The notes under the pieces: generated by a model
Told to the model about the DNA's origin: nothing
The model's input: the letters and a program-made list of their open reading frames with translations, nothing else
The model's database searches: none
Origin: Streptomyces kanamyceticus
GTDB taxonomy: Bacteria > Actinomycetota > Actinomycetes > Streptomycetales > Streptomycetaceae
Length of the DNA: 64,000 nucleotides
Assembly (NCBI RefSeq): GCF_008704495.1
Contig: NZ_CP023699.1
Coordinates: forward strand, 3,596,001-3,660,000
Direction: 5' to 3'
Position numbers and translations under genes: made by a program
Part shown: positions 17,897 to 25,790 of the stretch, piece by piece
Position numbering within the stretch: the first letter of the stretch is position 1
Layout of the letters: each line of letters opens with the position of its first letter

Positions 17897-18646
17897 TCAT
17901 TCCGAGACACCTGTTCCGATGCGCGAGACGATTTCGTCCCAGTAACCGGGCATGGACTCCCAGGGCGCGTTCGTACCGCCGTCACCGACCCGGTCGGTGA
18001 AGTAGATCGTCGAGGCGCCCTGCCAGCGCGCGATGCGCAACGCCTCCTCCAGATGCCCGCGCGGCATGCCGTGCACGAAGTGGCAGAAACGCTCGGGCGG
18101 ATAGTCGGCGGTCCACTCGGCCACCTGCGACCAGCGGTAGTCGCTCCACGGGCCCGTGAAGGTCACCAACTGGTCGCCGGTCTCGGCATATCCGGGGTAC
18201 GGATGGGTGCCGTGGCCGAGCACGATGTGCGCGTCGTCGATCAGTGCGCGCAGCGTCGCGACCGTCCTGCGGACCTCGGGCAGCGCGGCCCGCTCGGTGG
18301 GACAGCGGTCCAGCGAGAAGCCGTCGACCTGGTACCAGTCGAGATAGCGGTGGGCGTCGGAGACCAACTCGCCGAAGGGGCGGGCGCCGTACGTCATGTC
18401 GAGGTGCCCGAGGACGCGGACGCCCGCGTTCCGCAGCCGCCCCGCCGCCTCCAGGCAGTGTGGATCGGGGCGCTCCCCTGGTCCGTTCGCGACATTCAGG
18501 ACAACCCACTTCAAAGGGGTTCCTGGGCGGGTGAGTTCGGACCATTCGGCGGCGGCCACGAGCGGGTGGGCGAAGCCCGGAATGCCGAAGCCGATGCGTA
18601 CGTCGGTGCTCGCGGTGCCCCAAGCGGTCCTGGTCAGATGCGGCAT
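17897..18646 (-). CDS. Spherulin-4 family protein (GH135-like)
   Basis: 249 residues, a TIM-barrel-like protein of the spherulation-specific family 4. The family signature region reads VLGHLDMTYGARP and later WYQVDGFSLDRCPTE. In fungal Sph3 (GH135), a glycosidase of galactosaminogalactan synthesis, the equivalent strand carries an Asp-Glu pair. Here it reads Asp-Arg, so catalysis may be altered. No signal peptide is visible, which points to a cytoplasmic protein. The start overlaps the end of the upstream epimerase gene by 13 bases, so it is the last gene of a glycosyltransferase-membrane protein-epimerase operon. Identification is by motif recall and is moderately sure. Confidence 0.75.
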   Translation of the reverse strand: MPHLTRTAWGTASTDVRIGFGIPGFAHPLVAAAEWSELTRPGTPLKWVVLNVANGPGERPDPHCLEAAGRLRNAGVRVLGHLDMTYGARPFGELVSDAHRYLDWYQVDGFSLDRCPTERAALPEVRRTVATLRALIDDAHIVLGHGTHPYPGYAETGDQLVTFTGPWSDYRWSQVAEWTADYPPERFCHFVHGMPRGHLEEALRIARWQGASTIYFTDRVGDGGTNAPWESMPGYWDEIVSRIGTGVSE

Positions 18647-19587
18647 GCGGCCTCCATCCAGATGTCGGCGAGTGACTCTTCGAGGTTGATGCGGGGCCGC
18701 CAGCCGAGCCGGTCGCGCGCGGTGCGCACGTCCGCCTGCTGCCAGCTGCCGCAGCCGTCCGGGTAGGGGTACGCGGCCGGGGCCCCGTGCTCTGATTCGG
18801 TGCGGGGGTGCCCGATGGATGGCCGTACGGGCACCTGGTCCAGTTCGTGCAGCGCACCGCCGTATCCCGCGACGCGGGCGAGCACGGCGGCCGCGTCGCG
18901 CAGCCGCACGGCGCGGCCCGCGCCGATGTTCACCACGCCCTGGGCGGCGGAGAGCGAGGCGGCGTGCACGGCGCGCGCCACGTCCCGTACGTCGACGAAG
19001 TCCCGCTGCACGCCGAGGCCGCCGAGCTTGAGCTCGCCGTCGCCCGCCTGCATGGCGCGCCGCATGGCCTCCGCGAGCCGCCCGAGCGGGGAGCCCGCGG
19101 GGGTGCCGGGGCCCGCGGGCGAGAACACGCGCAGGACGACGGCGTCGAGCCCGGAGCCGAGCACGAGTTCGGTGGCCGCCAGCTTGCTGACGCCGTAGGG
19201 CCCGCCGGGCCGTGGCACCGCGTCCTCCGCGGTCGAGGATCCCGGCTGGCTCGGCCCGTATTCGGCGCCGCAGCCCAGCTGCACGAGCCGGGCCCCGCAG
19301 CCGCTGCGGCGCAGGGCCTCGCAGATGGTGGCGACGGCGACGGTGTTGTGCCGGGTCAGCTCGCGGGCACCCCCTCGCGTGGCACCCGCGCAGTTGATGA
19401 CGACGCCCGGGTGCACCGCGTCGAGGAAGCGGGTCAGCGCGCCGGGACTGCCGCTCGCGAGGTCGAAGCGTACGTCCGAGTCGTCGCCGCGGCCGAGCGC
19501 GGTCAGCTGCACCGCCGGGTCGGCGAGCAACCGGTCGGCGACGAAGCGGCCGAGGTAGCCGTTGGCTCCGATCAGCAGCACCCTCAT
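18634..19587 (-). CDS. NAD-dependent epimerase/dehydratase
   Basis: 317-residue extended short-chain dehydrogenase. The N-terminal NAD motif is GANGYLG, and the catalytic YxxxK is in GGPYGVSKLA. The C-terminal half has PSIGHPRTE and WRPRINLEESL, typical of sugar-nucleotide epimerases or reductases. The likely substrate is a UDP- or dTDP-sugar, possibly UDP-GlcNAc/UDP-GalNAc if the operon makes an amino-sugar polymer (inferred). The ATG at 19587 overlaps the stop of a 20-codon mini-ORF that carries the good ribosome site, so translation is probably coupled to it. Confidence 0.88.
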   Translation of the reverse strand: MRVLLIGANGYLGRFVADRLLADPAVQLTALGRGDDSDVRFDLASGSPGALTRFLDAVHPGVVINCAGATRGGARELTRHNTVAVATICEALRRSGCGARLVQLGCGAEYGPSQPGSSTAEDAVPRPGGPYGVSKLAATELVLGSGLDAVVLRVFSPAGPGTPAGSPLGRLAEAMRRAMQAGDGELKLGGLGVQRDFVDVRDVARAVHAASLSAAQGVVNIGAGRAVRLRDAAAVLARVAGYGGALHELDQVPVRPSIGHPRTESEHGAPAAYPYPDGCGSWQQADVRTARDRLGWRPRINLEESLADIWMEAACRI

Positions 19588-19646
19588 CGGGGGCCTCCCG
19601 GGGTTACCGCGCGGAGGCGGAGGTGGAGGCGGCTGCGGGTGATCAT
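19584..19646 (-). CDS. 20-codon mini-ORF, probable translational coupler
   Basis: A short ORF (begins MITRSRLHLR, ends PGGPR). The strong site AAGGAG lies 8 bases before its ATG, and its TGA overlaps the ATG of the epimerase gene (CGATGA). The epimerase has no good ribosome site of its own, so ribosomes finishing the mini-ORF probably re-initiate on it. It is Arg-rich with no recognisable domain. It may be a leader peptide or simply a coupling device. Confidence 0.5.
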   Translation of the reverse strand: MITRSRLHLRLRAVTPGGPR

Positions 19647-19807
19647 CTGTCTTTCTCCTTCGGGAGGTTGCCGTGGTGCACGGGATAAGGCCCGCGGTGT
19701 CGGCCCCGCGGGAGAGTGGTCTGCACGGTGGTGCGCGAGGGCCCCTGCGGGGCGGGCTGAGGTGCGGTCGGGGGCGCTCCCGACGCGGGCGCTCGCGTCG
19801 CGCCGGT

Positions 19808-21220
19808 TCACAGCGCGTCGCCGGGGCGGGCGTGGGCGGAGGCCCTGGTCAGGGTCCTGGTCGCGTGGATCAGCAGGGCGAGGGCCGCGATGCCGCAGGC
19901 GAGGGTGGGTACGGCGCCGGGGCCCCAGACGTCGACGACGGCCGTGACGGGTTCCGCGAGCACCTCGCAGCCGGGCAGCCGCCCCGCGAACACCAGGGCC
20001 ACGGCCACCGCTTCGGCCGCACCGGCCGCGCCGAGCAGCAGGGCGGGCGCCCGCGTGGAGCCGTACGCCCCGAGCAGCCGTGCGAGCAGCAGCAGCGCCC
20101 CGAGCGCACCGGCCCCGCCGAGGGCACCGCCGGACACGTCGCCGAGCGCGGCACCGGACGCGCCGCCCGGCACGCCGCCGGGCGCATCGCCCCACTCGCC
20201 CAGCACCGCACCGGACAGCACGAGGAGGGCCGCGAGCGCCGCCAGGAAGATGCCGACCGCGCCGAGGAGCAACGGCCGCACCGCGTGGGCGAATTCATCG
20301 AGTCCGCGGCTGGCCCCGAGCCGCCCCCCGGCCCGCACGGCGAACAGCCGGGCGCACCAGATCGCGGGCGCGACGGCGAGGGAGAGAGCGAGGGCCGCGG
20401 CGAAGGACGGCGTCCAGAGCTCGTCGGGTCCGCCCGCCACGGCGCCCGCCAACAGCCCGTCGCCCAGGAGTGCGTACGCGAGGAGGAAGCACGTCCACGC
20501 GCGCGTGGACGGCGCCGGACGGGCCGAGGTGCGCAGTGGCCCGTACCGGAGGGCGATGCGCAGGGCCACCGCCACGGCGACCGCGCCCCCGAGCCCCAGC
20601 GCGAGCCGCGCGGCTCCTGCGGAGAGGGCGATTCCGCCGACGGCGAGCGCGCACACCGCACCGGGCAGCAGCGCGAACAGGGCCCACCCCCGGGGTACTT
20701 CGGGCACGCCCGGTACGCCGTCGGCGGCGCTCGGCGACGCGTGGTCGGTGTCGTCGTCGCCGGCGCGCGGCACGCGCGCGTACATCTCCTCGGCCAGGGC
20801 GAACACATCACGGTGGCGGAAGCGGGCCGCGGCCCTGTCGGTCACGCCGTGCGCCTCCAGGCCCGCGGCGATCTCCAGCGGGTCGACGGCGCGGGCGCAC
20901 AACTCACGGTGCCGGTGCATCAGCGCTTTCACGGGGTCGACGCCGCCGCGCCGCCCCACCTTGGCGACCGCGGCCCGCGCGCGCCCCGCCCTGCCCGCAC
21001 CGGCACCCGCACCCGCACCGGATCCCGAACCCGCCTCCCCAAAGGCAGGAATCGACGCCCCGAACTCAGGAACCCGGACTGACGCCCCCGGCTCCCCCGG
21101 CATCAACTCCGTTGCCGCGCCCGCGAGAAGCTCCTCCGACCGCGCGTCCCAGCCGTCCGCGCCCCGCGGCGCCCGGGGCGCGTCCACCGCGTCGGATCCC
21201 TGCCGCTCCACGCCGTTCAT
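19808..21220 (-). CDS. Polytopic membrane protein of exopolysaccharide-type operon
   Basis: 470 residues. The N-terminal 190 residues are soluble and include a conserved helical stretch (HRELCARAVDPLEIAAGLEA onward to RFRHRDVFALAEEMYARVP). The rest holds about 9-11 hydrophobic segments. A Gly-rich loop (GGVPGGASGAALGDVSGGA) lies near residue 360. The ATG overlaps the stop of the PelF-like glycosyltransferase (ATGA). Position and topology fit a polysaccharide export or flippase-like partner comparable to PelG, but I see no sequence motif proving this. The downstream 220 bases hold only the mini-ORF. Confidence 0.7.
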   Translation of the reverse strand: MNGVERQGSDAVDAPRAPRGADGWDARSEELLAGAATELMPGEPGASVRVPEFGASIPAFGEAGSGSGAGAGAGAGRAGRARAAVAKVGRRGGVDPVKALMHRHRELCARAVDPLEIAAGLEAHGVTDRAAARFRHRDVFALAEEMYARVPRAGDDDTDHASPSAADGVPGVPEVPRGWALFALLPGAVCALAVGGIALSAGAARLALGLGGAVAVAVALRIALRYGPLRTSARPAPSTRAWTCFLLAYALLGDGLLAGAVAGGPDELWTPSFAAALALSLAVAPAIWCARLFAVRAGGRLGASRGLDEFAHAVRPLLLGAVGIFLAALAALLVLSGAVLGEWGDAPGGVPGGASGAALGDVSGGALGGAGALGALLLLARLLGAYGSTRAPALLLGAAGAAEAVAVALVFAGRLPGCEVLAEPVTAVVDVWGPGAVPTLACGIAALALLIHATRTLTRASAHARPGDAL

Positions 21221-22980
21221 ACGGCCGCCCCCTTCAACTCGGCGTCCGCGGGCACACGTTCCACGGCCCACCTCGGCACCCCCGCGCTCTCGCTGCCGGG
21301 CTCCATGCCGGACGCGCGCCCCACCGCGACCGCCCAGCGGCCCGGCACGGACGCCTCCGCGGGGTTCGCGAACGGCACCGGTTCGCCCGACTCGTCGAGG
21401 GCCTCCCTGCGCACCGGGCAGTGCGAGACGATCTCCAGATAGATCCCGCGGAAGGCCGCGACGTTCTGCTCGACGGTGAAGAGTTCGAGCGCCCTCGCCC
21501 GCGCCGCCGCGCCCAGGCGCGCACAGCGCTCGGGGTCGCGCAGGAGCGCCACGCACGCCTCCGCGAGCGCCCGCGGATTGCGCGGCGGCACGACGAGACC
21601 CGTGCCGCCGATGACCTCCACGACCGCGCCGACGTCCGTCGAGACGGTCGCGCGGCCGCAGTACATGGCCTCGACGAGGCTGATCGGGAAGCCCTCGACG
21701 ACGCTCGACAGGACGACGACGCCCGCGGCCGCGTACGCGTCGGCGAGCTCCGGGGTCTCGGGCCCGCCGATCTCCTCGAAGGAGACGGGGTTGTCGCCGA
21801 CCGCGTGCGCGCCGTCGGCCTCGTCCGGGAAGAGCTGCGCGGCGAGCGCCCTGCAGTGCGCCAGATAGGCGGCCGCCTCGGGCCCTTCGGCGGGCGCCCC
21901 GACGATGCGCAGCCGCGCGCCGGGCTCCTCCTTGCGGACGTCCGCGAAGGCGTGCAGCAGGGAGATCAGGTCCTTGGCGGGCTCGATGCGGCCGACCCAC
22001 AAGAGGGTGCCGCGGTCGGCGGTGAGGTCGTCGTAGCCGCTCTCGCCGACATCCGTGAAGCGGTCCGACGCCATGCCGGGGTAGACCGTGCGCAGCTTGG
22101 CCCGGTCGGCGCCGCAGCGCTCCTGCCAGCGGCGGGCGTGCGTGTTGCCGGGGGTGATGAGGGTGGCCCTGTCGTACACCTCGGCGGCGAGCAGGCCGTG
22201 GAAGGAGGCGAGCAGGGCGCGTGCGGGGGCGCTCAGGCCGGTGTCGCCCGCGGCGAGGTAGTGCGCGCGCAGCTGCACCCCGTACTCGGTGACGAGCAGC
22301 GGCACTCCGGCGAAGTGCCTGGCAAGCAGCCCTGGCAGCGCCGCGGGTCCGCCGGAGGTGGCATGGCACAGATCGACCGCGCCGAGCGCGTCGTCGGCGT
22401 ACCAGTCGAGGGAGAGGGGGCGCAGCGCGCGCTCGATGAGGCCCGCGACGGCGAGCAGGTCGGGGACCCGGACGGTGCGGGCGGCGCGCAGCGCGCCGGG
22501 CGCACGGCAGGCGCTCTCCAGGGCGCGCACGGCGGCCTCGGAGCGCAGGGCACCGGCCAGGCCGCCTTCGTCGCGGGCGAGTTCGGCGAGTCCGTACAGC
22601 GCGTTGCCGAAACGGTCCGCCACATCCTGGGAGCTGTGCGCCGCGTCGGCCGCGCCGCCCCCGGAATCGCCCCGGCAGATCACCGCCGCCAGCTCCCCGA
22701 AGCACTCCGTGAACCGGCGCCTGGCCCGCCTTCCATGGCCTCCCCGGGGGCCCGCGCCGGACAGCGCGGCATCGTCGGCGGTCCACAGCGGCGCCGTGCG
22801 CACCCGGCTGACCTGGGGCGGGAGGGCGATCCAGCCCTGCTCCTCCTGCTGCCTGCCGCGGCTGAGCGCGTAGACGTCGAATTCGTGCCGCTCCAGCCCT
22901 CGCACGAGCCGGTCGCACCACAGCCTGGCCTCACCGCTCACATACGGATAGCCACCCTCCGTAAGCAGTCCGATGCGCAC
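21217..22980 (-). CDS. pelF: GT4-family glycosyltransferase, PelF-like (DUF3492 N-terminus)
   Basis: 587 residues, soluble. The N-terminus RIGLLTEGGYPYVSGEARLW is the DUF3492/PelF signature. The C-terminal GT-B Rossmann domain has RTVYPGMASDRF, LWVGRIEPAKD and the EX7E motif EGFPISLVE, which binds the donor nucleotide-sugar. PelF of Pseudomonas uses UDP-sugars to polymerise the GalNAc-rich Pel polymer. I chose the GTG at 22980 because the conserved start lies there and GGGGGTG precedes it; an upstream ATG at 23085 would run through two hairpins. First gene of a four-gene operon with overlapping stops and starts. Confidence 0.85.
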   Translation of the reverse strand: MRIGLLTEGGYPYVSGEARLWCDRLVRGLERHEFDVYALSRGRQQEEQGWIALPPQVSRVRTAPLWTADDAALSGAGPRGGHGRRARRRFTECFGELAAVICRGDSGGGAADAAHSSQDVADRFGNALYGLAELARDEGGLAGALRSEAAVRALESACRAPGALRAARTVRVPDLLAVAGLIERALRPLSLDWYADDALGAVDLCHATSGGPAALPGLLARHFAGVPLLVTEYGVQLRAHYLAAGDTGLSAPARALLASFHGLLAAEVYDRATLITPGNTHARRWQERCGADRAKLRTVYPGMASDRFTDVGESGYDDLTADRGTLLWVGRIEPAKDLISLLHAFADVRKEEPGARLRIVGAPAEGPEAAAYLAHCRALAAQLFPDEADGAHAVGDNPVSFEEIGGPETPELADAYAAAGVVVLSSVVEGFPISLVEAMYCGRATVSTDVGAVVEVIGGTGLVVPPRNPRALAEACVALLRDPERCARLGAAARARALELFTVEQNVAAFRGIYLEIVSHCPVRREALDESGEPVPFANPAEASVPGRWAVAVGRASGMEPGSESAGVPRWAVERVPADAELKGAAV

Positions 22981-23007
22981 GAGTGCACCCCCGATCTCCC
23001 GTTTGAG

Positions 23008-23031
23008 GAGCCGCCGTTGGTCCGGCGGCTC
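23008..23031 (-). promoter_or_regulatory. Hairpin in the 5' leader of the PelF-like gene
   Basis: A perfect 9-bp stem (GAGCCGCCG/CGGCGGCTC, 6-base loop) lies 28 bases before the GTG start, in the transcript leader of the exopolysaccharide-type operon. It could affect initiation or mRNA stability. The function is not known. Confidence 0.4.
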
Positions 23032-23060
23032 GCAGCGGGACGAACGTATGCGGTCATGCC

Positions 23061-23094
23061 GGTGGCGCGATGGACGGTTGTCCATCGCGCCACC
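23061..23094 (-). terminator. Hairpin after the peptide ABC operon
   Basis: A perfect 15-bp stem (GGTGGCGCGATGGAC) with a GGTT loop, about 90 bases after the ATPase stop and upstream of the glycosyltransferase operon on the same strand. No U-tract follows. It could also be an operator, since its arms form a long dyad. Confidence 0.6.
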
Positions 23095-23181
23095 AGAAGG
23101 GGTGAACGGCCGTAACTTTCCCGCGTCGGTAGCGTTCCGTCGCGCTATAGCACCCGGGAAGCCCCTTTTCGCTACGGAGAG

Positions 23182-24804
23182 TTAGGCTGCGGCCATCTCC
23201 TGGCCGTCCGCGGCCAGCTCCTCGCGCGCCTTCCGACGCCGCGCCGCCGCCTCGGGGTCGAGCGCGGGCACGGCAGCGAGCAGCCGCTTCGTGTACGGAT
23301 CGCGGGGCGCTCCGTACACCTCCTCCGCCGGACCGCACTCCACGATCCGGCCCGCCCGCATCACCGCGACCCGGTCGCTGACCTGCCGTACGACCGCGAG
23401 ATCGTGCGCGATGAAGACCAGCGCGAGCCCCAGCTCCCGCTGCAGCTCGGCGAGCAGTTCGGTCACCTGGGCCTGCGTCGTGACGTCGAGCGCGGAGACC
23501 GGCTCGTCGCACACGATGATCCGGGGTTCGGCGGCGAGCGCCCGCGCGATGCCGACGCGCTGGCGCTGACCGCCGCTGAACTCGTGCGGATAGCGGTCGT
23601 AGTGCGCGGGTTCGAGCCCGACGCGGGACAGGAGATCGCTCACCCGTTCCCGTACGAGGGAGTCCTCGGCCCCCCGTGCGCGCAGCGGATCCGCGATGGA
23701 CTCGCCGATGGAGCGCCGCGGGTTGAGCGAGGACACCGGGTCCTGGAACACCATCTGCACATCGGTCCTGACCCGGCCGCCGGGCTGCTCCGCACCCCCG
23801 TGACGGAGTTGCCCGGCGCTCGGCTCCAGGAGGCCAACCAGCATGCGGCCCAGCGTCGTCTTGCCGCTGCCGCTCTCCCCCACGATCCCGAGGGTCTCGC
23901 CCGCGCGCACGGTGAGCGACACCCCGTCGACCGCCGTGAGGGCCCGTCGGCCCCGCCCGAACTCCCGCCGCAGACCGACGGCTTCGAGGACGACCTCGCC
24001 CCGCTCAGCGGCGGCGCGCCCGCGCGGCACGTCCACCCGGGGCACCGCGTCGAGCAGCTCCCGGGTGTACGCCTCGCGCGGCGCCCCGAGCACGTCGCGC
24101 ACCGCGCCCCGCTCCACGGCGCGCCCGCCGCGCATGACCAGGACGTCGTCCACGCTCTCCGCGGCGACGCCCACGTCGTGCGTGACCAGGAGCAGCCCCA
24201 TGCCGGTCTCCTGGCGCAGCGTGTGCAGCAGGTCGAGGATCTGGGCCTGGACGGTCACGTCGAGCGCGGTGGTCGGCTCGTCGGCGACCAGGAGCGCGGG
24301 TTCGCAGGCCAACGCCATGGCGATGAGCGTGCGTTGGCGCATGCCGCCGCTGAACTCGTGCGGCCGCGCCCGCGAGCGGCGCGCGGCGTCGGGGATGCCG
24401 ACCCGGTCGAGCACCTCCACGCCACGCGCGCGTGCCGCCCGCCGGGAGGCTCCCGTGTGCACCCGGTACACCTCGGCGATCTGGTCGCCCACCGCGTAGT
24501 ACGGGTCCAGGGAGGACAGCGGATCCTGGAAGACCATCGCGGCGGTCCCGCCGCGCAGCCGCCGCAGCTCCGCGTCCGGTGCCTGCGCCACGTCGACGCC
24601 GTCGACCAGGACGGAGCCGGTGACCCGCGCCCCGGTGCCCCGGTGCAGGCCGAGCAGCGCGGCCGCCACGGTCGACTTGCCGGACCCCGACTCGCCGACC
24701 AGGGCGAGCGCGCCGCCCGCGTCGAGCGAGAAGGAGAGCCCGTCCACGGCGCGTACGCCCGATGCGAACTCCACGGAGAGGTCCGTGACCTGGACGAGAC
24801 TCAT
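23182..24804 (-). CDS. Dipeptide/oligopeptide ABC transporter, fused double ATPase
   Basis: 540 residues made of two complete ATPase domains, equivalent to DppD-DppF or OppD-OppF fused. Domain 1 has Walker A GESGSGKST, signature EFSGGMRQR and Walker B LLVADEPTTALD. Domain 2 has GESGSGKTT, EFSGGQRQR and IIVCDEPVSALD. Each ends with the oligopeptide-transporter C-terminal extension (YTRELLDAVP, YTKRLLAAVP). Energises import through the two adjacent permeases. The ATG overlaps the DppB-like stop (ATGA at 24801-24804). Confidence 0.92.
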   Translation of the reverse strand: MSLVQVTDLSVEFASGVRAVDGLSFSLDAGGALALVGESGSGKSTVAAALLGLHRGTGARVTGSVLVDGVDVAQAPDAELRRLRGGTAAMVFQDPLSSLDPYYAVGDQIAEVYRVHTGASRRAARARGVEVLDRVGIPDAARRSRARPHEFSGGMRQRTLIAMALACEPALLVADEPTTALDVTVQAQILDLLHTLRQETGMGLLLVTHDVGVAAESVDDVLVMRGGRAVERGAVRDVLGAPREAYTRELLDAVPRVDVPRGRAAAERGEVVLEAVGLRREFGRGRRALTAVDGVSLTVRAGETLGIVGESGSGKTTLGRMLVGLLEPSAGQLRHGGAEQPGGRVRTDVQMVFQDPVSSLNPRRSIGESIADPLRARGAEDSLVRERVSDLLSRVGLEPAHYDRYPHEFSGGQRQRVGIARALAAEPRIIVCDEPVSALDVTTQAQVTELLAELQRELGLALVFIAHDLAVVRQVSDRVAVMRAGRIVECGPAEEVYGAPRDPYTKRLLAAVPALDPEAAARRRKAREELAADGQEMAAA

Positions 24805-25790
24805 ACAAGGACCACCCGTCGGTCGGCCACCGCGTACAGCACGTCCGCGACGGCATTGGCGAGCACCACGAAGAAGCCGGTGACCATGACCATCCCGACC
24901 ACCACCGGCAGGTCGACGACCTTGACGGCGTGCACGAGTTCGCGCCCGATGCCGGGCAGGCCGAACAGCGTCTCGCTGAGCACCGCGCCGCCGAACATCG
25001 ACCCGACGTCGTTGGCGGTCAGCGCGATGACGGGCGCCAGGGCGCCGCGCAGCGCGTGCCTGCCGATGATGGACCTCTCCCCCACGCCGTACGCGCGGAA
25101 GGTGCGCACGTGGTCGTCGGCGAGCGTCTCCAGCATCGACGAGCGGGTCAGGCGCGCGTACTTGGCGGCCTCGATGAGGGCCAGCGAGAGCCAGGGAAGC
25201 AGCAGGTTCCACGCCCACTGCGTCGGGTCGTCGCCGAATTCGACGTACTGCGGGAAGGGCAGCCACTGGAGCTGGCCGCAGACCACGATCATCAGCAGCA
25301 GGCCGATGACGAAGACGGGCGTCGCCGTGCCCGCGAGCGTGACGGCGGTGAGCACCCGCTCGCTGAGGCGGCCGCGCCGCCAGGCGGAGAGCACGCCGGT
25401 GCCCACGCCGAGGATCAGCCACATCACCATCGCGCCGAGCGCGAGGGACGCGGTGACCGGCAGCTTCGTCAGGATCAGCTCGGTGACCTGCTGGTCGCTC
25501 TGGTAGGAGAGGCCGAGGCAGGGCGCGTCGCAGTGCTCCACCGCCGTGCCGGTCGAGTAGTCCTGGCCGACGAAGATGCCCTGAAGGAAGTCCCAGTAGC
25601 GGACGTAGAGGGGGTCGTCGAGCCGCAACTGCTCGGCGACTTGCTGCACTTGGGCGGGCGAGCAGCGCGGTCCGCAGGTGATCTGGGCGACGTCGCCGGG
25701 CGCCGCGTAGAACACCGCGTAGACGATCACCGAGAGGGCGAACAGCGTGGCGACGGCGCCGAGCAGGCGCCGCAGCAGGAATCCGGTCAT
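24801..25790 (-). CDS. Peptide ABC transporter permease, DppB-like
   Basis: 329 residues, about six membrane helices. The N-terminus MTGFLLRRLLGAVATLFALS is typical of the DppB/OppB family. The EAA loop is present in the cytoplasmic segment (EAAKYARLTRSSMLETL...DDHVRTFRAYG). A long periplasmic loop after helix 1 contains four Cys (ITCGPRCSP, EHCDAPCLG), unusual for the family and possibly forming disulfides. It overlaps both neighbours by four bases. Confidence 0.92.
   Translation of the reverse strand: MTGFLLRRLLGAVATLFALSVIVYAVFYAAPGDVAQITCGPRCSPAQVQQVAEQLRLDDPLYVRYWDFLQGIFVGQDYSTGTAVEHCDAPCLGLSYQSDQQVTELILTKLPVTASLALGAMVMWLILGVGTGVLSAWRRGRLSERVLTAVTLAGTATPVFVIGLLLMIVVCGQLQWLPFPQYVEFGDDPTQWAWNLLLPWLSLALIEAAKYARLTRSSMLETLADDHVRTFRAYGVGERSIIGRHALRGALAPVIALTANDVGSMFGGAVLSETLFGLPGIGRELVHAVKVVDLPVVVGMVMVTGFFVVLANAVADVLYAVADRRVVLV

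Noticed and set aside
20080..23115. A 1011-codon open frame on the plus strand
   Set aside because: Arg/Ala/Pro-rich antisense frame over the PelF-like operon, with no domains.
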